Source: Pseudomonadota bacterium
GTDB lineage: Bacteria; Pseudomonadota; Gammaproteobacteria; Steroidobacterales; Steroidobacteraceae
Reading direction: 5' to 3'
DNA length: 5,339 nt
Assembly (NCBI GenBank): GCA_023391815.1
Contig: JAEWAF010000034.1
Coordinates: 1 to 5,339, forward strand
The notes below the pieces were generated by a model. The model had not been told where the DNA came from. It searched no databases and saw only the letters and a program-made list of their open reading frames with translations. Below, in pieces: positions 1 to 5,339 of this stretch. Each line of letters starts with the position of its first letter. The stretch's first letter is position 1. The position numbers and the translations under genes were made by a program.

Positions 1-60
1 GGCCTCCGCATTGGTGGAGTCGGTGTGGTCGAGCAGCAAGACGGGAGCGGCGTTCGCCAC
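1..60 (-). CDS. birA: Biotin--[acetyl-CoA-carboxylase] ligase, N-terminal 20 codons (partial, runs off window)
   Basis: Reading leftwards from GTG at 60-58, the frame stays open to the window edge and encodes 20 residues ending in DSTNAEA (residues 14-20). This matches the (D/E)STN-x-EA signature at the start of the catalytic domain of biotin protein ligases, which make biotinyl-5'-AMP and transfer biotin to a lysine of carboxylase carrier domains in the cytoplasm. The codon before the GTG is the nuoN stop TGA in the same frame, so the protein cannot extend further upstream. Only about 13 residues precede the signature, leaving no room for the N-terminal winged-helix domain of E. coli BirA; this would be a catalytic-only (class I) ligase and not a biotin-operon repressor. 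A GGGGTGGG stretch 4 bases upstream is a weak ribosome site; TTG at 39-37 is a less likely start. From memory, birA follows nuoN in many alphaproteobacteria, which supports the call. Only 20 residues are visible, so the rest of the gene is unverified. Confidence 0.8.
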   Translation of the reverse strand, partial: MANAAPVLLLDHTDSTNAEA

Positions 61-1506
61 TCAGCCCACCCCGTAGCCCACGGCGGCGGCGGCGGCCCAT
101 GGCTCGAGCCAGGTCAGGCCGACGATGACCAGCGGGAAGCTGAAGGCGGCGCACGCCCAGGCGATGGTCTTGGCCTCCACCGGCGCACGGTCGGTCGGGG
201 CCTGCTCCGGCGCGGGATCGAACCACATCACCTTGATGATGCGCAGGTAGTAGAAGCCGGCCACGACCGAGGCCACCAGACCGGCGGCGCCGACCATCCA
301 GTAGCCCGCCTCGGCGGCCGCGCCGAACACCGCCCACTTGCCCCAGAAGCCGGACAGCGGCGGCATGCCGAGCACCGACAGCGACAGGACGGTCAGGGCC
401 AGCGTCGTCACCGGTCGCTCCTTGCGCAGGCCGGCGAGGTCCTGGATCGTGCGGATCGGGCGGCCGTTGCGGCTCAGCGACAGCAAGATGGCGAAGAAGC
501 CGAACTGGTCGATGACGTACAGGGTCATGAACAGCAGCATGGCCTGCACGCCCAGGGTGGTGCCGGCGGCGATGCCGAGCAGGGCGTAGCCGATGTTGGC
601 GATCGACGAATAGGCCAGCAGTCGCTGGATGTCCTTCTGCACCAGGCCGCCGAAAGCGCCGACCGCGAAGGAGATCAGCGAGATCAGGATCAGCACCTGC
701 GACCACTGGTCGTGCGAGCCGGCGAAGGCGCCCTCCAGCGTGCGGGCGATCAGCACCATGGCCGCCACCTTGGGTGCGGTGGCGAACAGGGCCACGACCG
801 GCGTCGGCGCGCCCTCGTAGACGTCCGGGGTCCACATATGGAACGGCGCGGCCGAGACCTTGAACGCCAGACCGCAGATCAGGAACACCAGGCCGAAGAT
901 CAGCCCGGTCGACGGATTGGCCGCGGCGTAGGCGGCGATGTCCTCGAACCGCATCGAGCCGGTGAAGCCGTAGATCAGGCTGGCCCCGTAGAGCAGCAGA
1001 CCCGAGGACAGCGCCCCCAGCACGAAATACTTCAGGCCGGCTTCCGAAGCCCGCAGGTCGTCGCGGTGGAAGGCGGCCAGCACATAGAGGGCCAGCGAGT
1101 GCAGCTCGATGCCGATGTAGAGCGAGATCAGGTCGCCCGAGGACGCCATCATCCCCATGCCGGCCGAGGCCAGCACGATCAGGATCGGATACTCGAACCG
1201 GGCGATGCGCTGGCGCTTCATCCAGCCGTCGCCGAGCACAATGGCCACGGCGCTGGACAGGAAGATCACCGCCTTGCCGAACACCGCCAGCGGGTCGGCG
1301 ACATAGGCGCCGTTGAAGGCGCGGCCCAGCGGGCCGGTCACGACCAGGGCGGTCGCCGCCACGAGCAGCAGCACCGAGAGGGCCGACACCAGCCGGGCGC
1401 TCTTCTCGCCGGCGAAGGCGCCGACCATCAGGAGCACGAGGCCGCCGACCGCGAGGGTCGCCTCGGGGGCGGAGAGCTGCAGGGCTTGGATCAGGTCAGG
1501 CATCAT
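61..1506 (-). CDS. nuoN: NADH-quinone oxidoreductase subunit N
   Basis: This 481-residue, highly hydrophobic protein is the antiporter-like complex I subunit in the middle of the membrane arm, between NuoM and the NuoK/J/A/H module (E. coli NuoN is 485 residues). About 14 membrane helices can be drawn. Proton-channel residues are all present: E134 in GIELHSLALY (E. coli E133), K159 in GLKYFVLGA (K158), K216 and H223 in FKVSAAPFHMW (K217, H224), K246 in APKVAAM (K247) and K390 in SGFWGK (K395). The lysine at that last place, where NuoM has glutamate, is typical of NuoN and separates the two paralogues. A Pro/Ala-rich loop (about 431-446) links the last two helices. The start is ATG at 1506 or the adjacent ATG at 1503; GGTGAG lies 3 bases from the first and 6 from the second, so the second may be the true one. 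The gene begins 4 bases after the nuoM stop and ends directly against birA. An unusual Asp-Gln pair sits in a membrane helix at 333-334. Confidence 0.97.
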   Translation of the reverse strand: MMPDLIQALQLSAPEATLAVGGLVLLMVGAFAGEKSARLVSALSVLLLVAATALVVTGPLGRAFNGAYVADPLAVFGKAVIFLSSAVAIVLGDGWMKRQRIARFEYPILIVLASAGMGMMASSGDLISLYIGIELHSLALYVLAAFHRDDLRASEAGLKYFVLGALSSGLLLYGASLIYGFTGSMRFEDIAAYAAANPSTGLIFGLVFLICGLAFKVSAAPFHMWTPDVYEGAPTPVVALFATAPKVAAMVLIARTLEGAFAGSHDQWSQVLILISLISFAVGAFGGLVQKDIQRLLAYSSIANIGYALLGIAAGTTLGVQAMLLFMTLYVIDQFGFFAILLSLSRNGRPIRTIQDLAGLRKERPVTTLALTVLSLSVLGMPPLSGFWGKWAVFGAAAEAGYWMVGAAGLVASVVAGFYYLRIIKVMWFDPAPEQAPTDRAPVEAKTIAWACAAFSFPLVIVGLTWLEPWAAAAAVGYGVG

Positions 1507-1509
1507 CGT

Positions 1510-1515
1510 CTCACC
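1510..1515 (-). promoter_or_regulatory. Ribosome binding site for nuoN
   Basis: GGTGAG overlaps the nuoM stop codon. It lies 3 bases from the ATG at 1506 and 6 bases from the ATG at 1503. The usual spacing of about 5-9 bases favours the second ATG, which would make NuoN 480 residues. Confidence 0.55.
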
Positions 1516-3013
1516 CGCCGATCGCGAGCTGATAGGCGGTGGTTACGGCGCTCACCGACGCCTCGGTGTAGTCCAGCACCAGACCCGGCTGGACGCCGAG
1601 GATCAGGGTGCCGAGGATCAGCGGCGTGAAGATCAGGAGCTCGCGGCGATCCACGTCGGTGATCGCCTTCATGGCCGGGTTGGTGATCTCGCCGAACATG
1701 ACGTTGCGGTACAGCGTCAGGGCGTAGACCGCTGACAGGATCACGCCGGAGGCGGCGACGAAGGCCGTCCATGTCGACACCTGGTAGATGCCGGTCATGG
1801 TCAGGATTTCGCCGATGAAGCCCGAGGTGCCGGGCAGGCCGACGTTGGCCATGGTGAACAGCAGGAAGATGGCCGCGAACCACGGCATCCGCGCCGTGAG
1901 CCCGCCGTAGAGGGCGATCTCGCGGGTGTGCATGCGGTCGTAGACCACGCCGACGCAGAGGAAGAGCGCGCCCGAGATCAGGCCGTGGCTCAGCATCTGG
2001 AATACTGCGCCCTGCACGCCCTGGTCGTTGCCGGCAAAGATGCCCATGGTCACGAAGCCCATGTGCGCCACCGACGAATAGGCGATCAGCTTCTTCATGT
2101 CCGTCTGACGGAAGGCGACCAGCGAGGTGTAGACGATGGCGATGGCCGACAGGGCGAAGACCAGCGGGGCGAACATCTCGGACGCCTGCGGGAACATCGG
2201 CAGGTTGAACAGGATGAAGCCGTAGCCGCCGAGCTTCAGGAGGATGCCGGCCAGGATGACCGAACCCGCCGTCGGCGCCTGCACGTGGGCGTCGGGAAGC
2301 CAGGTGTGCACCGGCCACATCGGCATCTTCACCGCGAAGCTGGCGAAGAAGGCGAGCCAGAGAAGCGGCTGGGCCTGTTCGGAGAAGGCGAAGGTCTTCA
2401 GCTCGGGGATGCTGGTGGTTCCGGCCGTATGGGCCATCCACAGCATGGCCAGCAGCATCAGCACCGACCCCAGCAGGGTGTAGAGGAAGAACTTGTAGGC
2501 CGCGTAGATGCGGTTCGCCCCGCCCCACACCCCGATGATGATGAACATCGGCACCAGGGTGCCTTCGAAGAAGATGTAGAACAGGAACAGGTCCAGCGCG
2601 GTGAACACGCCGATGACCAGCGTCTCCAGCACCAGGAAGGCGATCATGTAGTCGACCACGCGGTCGGTGATCGTCTTCCAGCTGGCCACGATGCACAGCG
2701 GCATCAGGAAGGCGGTCAGCAGCACGAACAGGATCGACACGCCGTCGACGCCGAGGTGGTACTCGGCCCCGCGGAACCAGCCGAAGCGCTCGACGAACTG
2801 GTAGCCCGGGTTCGACGGATCGAAGGCCGCGACCAGAACCACGGACACGACCAGCGTCGCGAGCGTCGTCGCCAGGGCGATCCAGCGCGCCGTGCCGTCG
2901 ACGGAGCCCTTGCTCATCAGGCGGGCGAGCACCAGCAAGCCTGCGCCGACCAGCGGCAGGAAGGTGACCAGACTCAGGATGTAGGGGATCTGGGGCAAGA
3001 TCAGGCTCCCCAC
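1511..3013 (-). CDS. nuoM: NADH-quinone oxidoreductase subunit M
   Basis: This 500-residue membrane protein is the antiporter-like complex I subunit between NuoL and NuoN, thought to carry one proton per catalytic cycle (E. coli NuoM is 509 residues). About 14 membrane helices are visible. Key residues match E. coli NuoM: E150 in FFEGTLVPM (E. coli E144), K229 and H236 in VKMPMWPVHTWLPDAH (K234, H241), K260 in ILLKLGGYG (K265), H317 in SSVAHMGFV (H322), H343 in QMLSHGLISG (H348) and E402 in GTSGFIGEI (E407). Glutamate at 402, not lysine, identifies NuoM and excludes NuoL or NuoN. The start is uncertain. GTG at 3013 overlaps the nuoL end by 13 bases but has no clear ribosome site. TTG at 2998, five codons later, lies 2 bases after the nuoL stop with GGGGAG 7 bases upstream, and I think it is at least as likely; it gives 495 residues. 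The function is not affected. The stop at 1511-1513 lies 4 bases before nuoN. Confidence 0.97.
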   Translation of the reverse strand: MGSLILPQIPYILSLVTFLPLVGAGLLVLARLMSKGSVDGTARWIALATTLATLVVSVVLVAAFDPSNPGYQFVERFGWFRGAEYHLGVDGVSILFVLLTAFLMPLCIVASWKTITDRVVDYMIAFLVLETLVIGVFTALDLFLFYIFFEGTLVPMFIIIGVWGGANRIYAAYKFFLYTLLGSVLMLLAMLWMAHTAGTTSIPELKTFAFSEQAQPLLWLAFFASFAVKMPMWPVHTWLPDAHVQAPTAGSVILAGILLKLGGYGFILFNLPMFPQASEMFAPLVFALSAIAIVYTSLVAFRQTDMKKLIAYSSVAHMGFVTMGIFAGNDQGVQGAVFQMLSHGLISGALFLCVGVVYDRMHTREIALYGGLTARMPWFAAIFLLFTMANVGLPGTSGFIGEILTMTGIYQVSTWTAFVAASGVILSAVYALTLYRNVMFGEITNPAMKAITDVDRRELLIFTPLILGTLILGVQPGLVLDYTEASVSAVTTAYQLAIGG

Positions 3014-5097
3014 GCAGAGATGGCGAACGCGAGGAACAGGCAGAGACCGATCAGCATCACGAAGGCGTAGAAATAGACGTAGCCGGACTGGAAGCGGCCA
3101 AGGCCGCCAGCGAACTTGCGCGACAGCCAGGCGAAGCCGTTGGGCCCGCCGCCGTCGATGATCTTCACGTCGCCGACCTTCCAGAACAGGTCGCCCAGCG
3201 CCTTCGCGCCGCGCACGAAGATGAAGTCATAGGCCTCGTCGAACCACCACTTGTTGTAGAGGAAGCGGTGAACCAGCCCGCCCCGCTCGGCCATGCGGCG
3301 CGCCATGCCTTCCTTGACCAGGTAGATCCCCACCGCGAAGGCCGTGCCGATCAGGGTCAGCACCAGCGGCGACCAGACTACCCAGGTCGGCACCCCGTGC
3401 GCGTCATGCAGCACGTGGTTGGCCGGGCTGTTGAAGATGGCCCCGCGCCAGAACTCGTTCTCGTGGTGGCCGGTGAAGAAGGGCTCGAACAGGAAGCCGG
3501 CGGCGATCGCGCCGACCGACAGCACCAGCAGCGGCACCAGCATGACCAGCGGGCTCTCGTGCGGCTTTAGCGGGCCGTGGTGGCCGTGGGCATGGTCGTC
3601 GTGGGCGTGATCGGCATGGGCATGGTCGTCCGCCAGCGGCTCGGAGTGGGTCTCGAGCTGCGCCGCGGTGGCGTGATCGTCCACATGGTGCGCGCCCTCC
3701 TCCTTCCACACCGGCTTGTTGTGGAAGGTCATGAACACCAGCCGCCACGAATAGTAGGCGGTCAGGCCGGCGGCGAAGATACCGACGAAGAAGGCGAACA
3801 GGCCCATCGGCGAGTGGTTGCTGGCCGCCGCGGCGAAGGCGCTCTCGATGACGATGTCCTTCGAGTAGAAGCCGGCGAAGCCGCCGATCCCGGGGATGCC
3901 GAGGCCGGTGATGGCGATGGTGCCGATCATCATCACCGCATAGGTGACGGGCAGGAGCTTCGCGAGGCCGCCCATCTGCCGCATGTCCTGCTCGTGGTGC
4001 ATGCCGTGGATCACCGAACCGGCGCCCAGGAACAGCAGGGCCTTGAAGAAGGCGTGGGTGAACAGGTGGAACATGGCCGCCTCGTAGGCGCCCACGCCGG
4101 CGGCGAAGAACATGTAGCCGAGCTGCGAACAGGTCGAATAGGCGATGACCCGCTTGATGTCGTTCTGGGCCAGGCCGACCGTGGCGGCGAACAGGGCCGT
4201 CACCGCGCCGATCAGGGCGACGATCTGGCTGGCCACTGGCGCGTACTCGAACAGCGGCGACAGCAGGCAGACCATGTAGACGCCGGCGGTGACCATGGTC
4301 GCCGCGTGGATCAGGGCCGACACCGGGGTAGGGCCTTCCATGGCGTCGGGCAGCCAGGTGTGCAGGAAGAACTGGGCCGACTTGCCCATGGCGCCGATGA
4401 ACAGCAGGAAGGCGGCCAGGTCGAGCGCCGACCAGGTGCGGCCGATGAACTCCCAGCCCGTGCCGGCGCGGTCCGCGATCATCGGGAACAGTTCGGCGAA
4501 CTGGATGGTGCCGAACATCCAGAAGACGGTGAAGATGCCCAGGGCGAAGCCGAAGTCGCCAACCCGGTTGACCACGAAGGCCTTGATGGCGGCGGCCGAG
4601 GCGGTGGCCTTCTTGTACCAGAAGCCGATCAGCAGATAGGAGGCCAGGCCCACGCCTTCCCAGCCGAAGAACAACTGCATGAAGTCGGCGGCGGTGACCA
4701 GCGCCAGCATGGCGAAGGTGAACAGCGACAGATAGGCGAAGAACCGCGGCTTGTCCGGGTCCTCGGCCATGTAGCCCCAGGAATACAGGTGCACCAGCGA
4801 CGACACCGTCGTCACCACCACCAGCATCACGGCCGACAGGGCGTCGATGCGGATCGACCAGTTCGAGATGAAGTCGCCGACGTGGATGAACGGCGCGAGG
4901 GTGACCGTGAACGGCTCCAGATGGCCCCAGGTCCACTGGGCGAAGACGATCCAGGCGACCACGCACGAGAAGAACAGCAGGCCGGTGGTGACCGCCTGGG
5001 AGGCGACGTCGCCGATGCGGCGGCCGGTCAGGCCGGCGATCGCGGCGCCGAGCAGCGGGGCGAGGACGCCCAGGGTGACGAGGGTCTCGAGGTTCAC
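3001..5097 (-). CDS. nuoL: NADH-quinone oxidoreductase subunit L
   Basis: This 698-residue protein is the antiporter-like subunit at the far tip of the complex I membrane arm. Key residues match E. coli NuoL: E147 in GWEGVG (E144), D181 in NRVGDFGF (D178), K239 in MGKSAQFF (K229), H264 in ALIHAATM (H254), H344, H348 and K352 in HLFTHAFFK (H334, H338, K342) and K413-D414 in GFYSKD (K399, D400). After about 15 helices, residues roughly 596-668, including NKWWFDEAYD, correspond to the long lateral helix HL that runs along NuoM and NuoN, and a last helix (672-695) anchors the end. This tail identifies NuoL among its paralogues. It is about 85 residues longer than E. coli NuoL (613), partly from a His/Asp-rich loop at about 469-513 between helices 13 and 14. 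The start is GTG at 5097, with AAGGG 6 bases upstream and only 2 bases after the nuoK stop, so translational coupling is likely. The end overlaps nuoM if nuoM uses its GTG. Confidence 0.98.
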   Translation of the reverse strand: MNLETLVTLGVLAPLLGAAIAGLTGRRIGDVASQAVTTGLLFFSCVVAWIVFAQWTWGHLEPFTVTLAPFIHVGDFISNWSIRIDALSAVMLVVVTTVSSLVHLYSWGYMAEDPDKPRFFAYLSLFTFAMLALVTAADFMQLFFGWEGVGLASYLLIGFWYKKATASAAAIKAFVVNRVGDFGFALGIFTVFWMFGTIQFAELFPMIADRAGTGWEFIGRTWSALDLAAFLLFIGAMGKSAQFFLHTWLPDAMEGPTPVSALIHAATMVTAGVYMVCLLSPLFEYAPVASQIVALIGAVTALFAATVGLAQNDIKRVIAYSTCSQLGYMFFAAGVGAYEAAMFHLFTHAFFKALLFLGAGSVIHGMHHEQDMRQMGGLAKLLPVTYAVMMIGTIAITGLGIPGIGGFAGFYSKDIVIESAFAAAASNHSPMGLFAFFVGIFAAGLTAYYSWRLVFMTFHNKPVWKEEGAHHVDDHATAAQLETHSEPLADDHAHADHAHDDHAHGHHGPLKPHESPLVMLVPLLVLSVGAIAAGFLFEPFFTGHHENEFWRGAIFNSPANHVLHDAHGVPTWVVWSPLVLTLIGTAFAVGIYLVKEGMARRMAERGGLVHRFLYNKWWFDEAYDFIFVRGAKALGDLFWKVGDVKIIDGGGPNGFAWLSRKFAGGLGRFQSGYVYFYAFVMLIGLCLFLAFAISAWGA
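3006..3011 (-). promoter_or_regulatory. Candidate ribosome binding site pointing to a TTG start of nuoM
   Basis: GGGGAG lies in the last codons of nuoL, 7 bases before a TTG at 2998-2996 that is in frame with nuoM. The GTG at 3013 has no purine-rich stretch at a useful distance (the preceding bases read GCCATCTCTGC), so this site favours the TTG. The junction TGA-TC-TTG also copies the spacing of the nuoK/nuoL junction TGA-TC-GTG. Confidence 0.55.
3586..3630 (-). repeat. Three tandem 15-base units encoding [D/A]DHAH in NuoL
   Basis: Three successive 15-base units encode DDHAH, ADHAH and DDHAH (NuoL residues 490-504). The outer two units share an identical 14-base core (plus strand 3587-3600 and 3617-3630), while the middle unit differs at several bases. 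The repeat forms the centre of a His/Asp-rich loop with 13 histidines between residues 470 and 513. The near identity of the outer units suggests expansion by local duplication. The reading frame is kept throughout. Confidence 0.8.
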
Positions 5098-5099
5098 GA

Positions 5100-5339
5100 T
5101 CAGCCCTTCATGACCGAGGCGTGGTCGACGGCGATGTCGCCGCGGTTGCGGAAGAAGGTCACCAGGATGGCCAGACCCACGGCCGCCTCGGCGGCGGCGA
5201 CGGTGAGCACGAACATGGCCATCACCTGCCCCGACACCTCGTTGAGGTAGGCCGAGAAGGCGACGAAGTTGATGTTCACCGACAGCAGGATCAGCTCGAT
5301 CGACATCAGGATGATGATGACGTTCTTGCGGTTCACGAA
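5100..5339 (-). CDS. nuoK: NADH-quinone oxidoreductase subunit K (partial, 5' end outside window)
   Basis: The last 79 codons of NuoK are present, and the frame is open to the window edge. NuoK is a small three-helix membrane subunit of about 100 residues (100 in E. coli) between NuoN and NuoJ/A. Aligning the visible part, beginning FVNRKNV, with E. coli NuoK suggests about 21 residues are missing, covering most of the first helix. The two membrane glutamates needed for proton pumping are present: in MSIELILLSVN (codon 5297-5295, equal to E. coli E36) and in VAAAEAAVGLAI (codon 5189-5187, equal to E72). The C-terminus ending SVMKG resembles the usual SEMRG-like end of the family. A GTG at 5336-5334 could be taken for a start, but it is an internal valine: starting there would delete the first helix and there is coding sequence upstream of it. 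The stop lies 2 bases before nuoL, and its final codons contain the nuoL ribosome site. Confidence 0.96.
   Translation of the reverse strand, partial: FVNRKNVIIILMSIELILLSVNINFVAFSAYLNEVSGQVMAMFVLTVAAAEAAVGLAILVTFFRNRGDIAVDHASVMKG
5104..5108 (-). promoter_or_regulatory. Ribosome binding site for nuoL inside the nuoK end
   Basis: AAGGG lies within the last codons of nuoK, 6 bases before the nuoL GTG at 5097. It supports the GTG start and means ribosomes finishing nuoK pass directly over the nuoL initiation site. Confidence 0.7.

Noticed and set aside
17..21. GANTC sites (GAGTC here, GACTC at 2971-2975) as CcrM methylation signals
   Set aside because: I saw only these two, both inside coding sequence, which gives no regulatory meaning without a promoter context.
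25..1629. Plus-strand open frame of 534 codons opposite nuoN
   Set aside because: It lies antisense to nuoN and the end of nuoM, and its product is rich in Gly, Arg, His, Gln and Asp without domains or hydrophobic core. Long antisense frames are expected opposite GC-rich genes.
3001..3013. Possible frameshift or nuoL-nuoM fusion at the overlap
   Set aside because: nuoL ends at a normal position after its last helix and nuoM has a complete N-terminal helix, so this is an ordinary operon junction.
1928..3070. Plus-strand open frame of 380 codons opposite nuoM
   Set aside because: It has the same antisense composition (Gln/His/Glu/Arg-rich) and lies over conserved nuoM codons; no motif supports it.
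3404..4966. Minus-strand frames of 520 codons (in nuoL) and 397 codons (1503-2696, in nuoM)
   Set aside because: They are out-of-frame readings of nuoL and nuoM with Arg/His/Gly/Pro-rich products; the other frame carries all conserved complex I residues.
3577..5250. Plus-strand open frame of 557 codons opposite nuoL and nuoK
   Set aside because: Its composition is an antisense shadow (Gly/Glu/Arg/His/Gln-rich, low complexity) of well-identified nuoL and nuoK. No recognisable motif was found.
5334..5336. GTG as the start of nuoK
   Set aside because: It would remove the first of the three helices, and the frame continues upstream to the window edge. The codon is an internal valine.

Overview
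The window is a piece of the 3' half of a respiratory complex I (NADH:quinone oxidoreductase, nuo) operon. All real genes lie on the minus strand, so transcription runs from high to low coordinates: nuoK (5' end cut off by the window edge), nuoL, nuoM, nuoN, then the first 20 codons of a biotin protein ligase gene (birA). The DNA is GC-rich (roughly two thirds GC by eye) with strong G/C bias at third codon positions. The subunit sequences, the long His-rich NuoL and the nuoN-birA junction suggest an alphaproteobacterium, most likely of the Caulobacter/Phenylobacterium type. The genus is an inference; only the complex I assignment is secure.

Layout in transcription order: nuoK ends at 5100; nuoL follows after 2 bases (5097-3001); nuoM (3013-1511) overlaps the end of nuoL by 13 bases if it starts at GTG, or follows 2 bases after its stop if a better-placed TTG at 2998 is used; nuoN (1506-61) begins 4 bases after nuoM; birA begins with GTG at 60, directly after the nuoN TGA and in the same frame. 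No intergenic gap exceeds 4 bases, and I saw no promoter, terminator, RNA gene, mobile element or CRISPR array. The whole window looks like the inside of one translationally coupled polycistronic unit.

NuoL, NuoM and NuoN are the three antiporter-like subunits of the membrane arm, each with the glutamate/lysine/histidine residues of a proton channel. NuoK supplies two more membrane glutamates nearer the quinone end. All key residues known from Escherichia coli can be found here, so the encoded subunits look functional. BirA attaches biotin to carboxylases and has no direct role in complex I; it is probably a downstream passenger of the operon.

I did not find a new biological system. The points worth a second look are local: a tandem His/Asp pentapeptide repeat in a long NuoL loop, the uncertain nuoM start, the in-frame stop-start nuoN/birA junction, which excludes an N-terminal DNA-binding domain on this BirA, and an acidic residue in a NuoN membrane helix.
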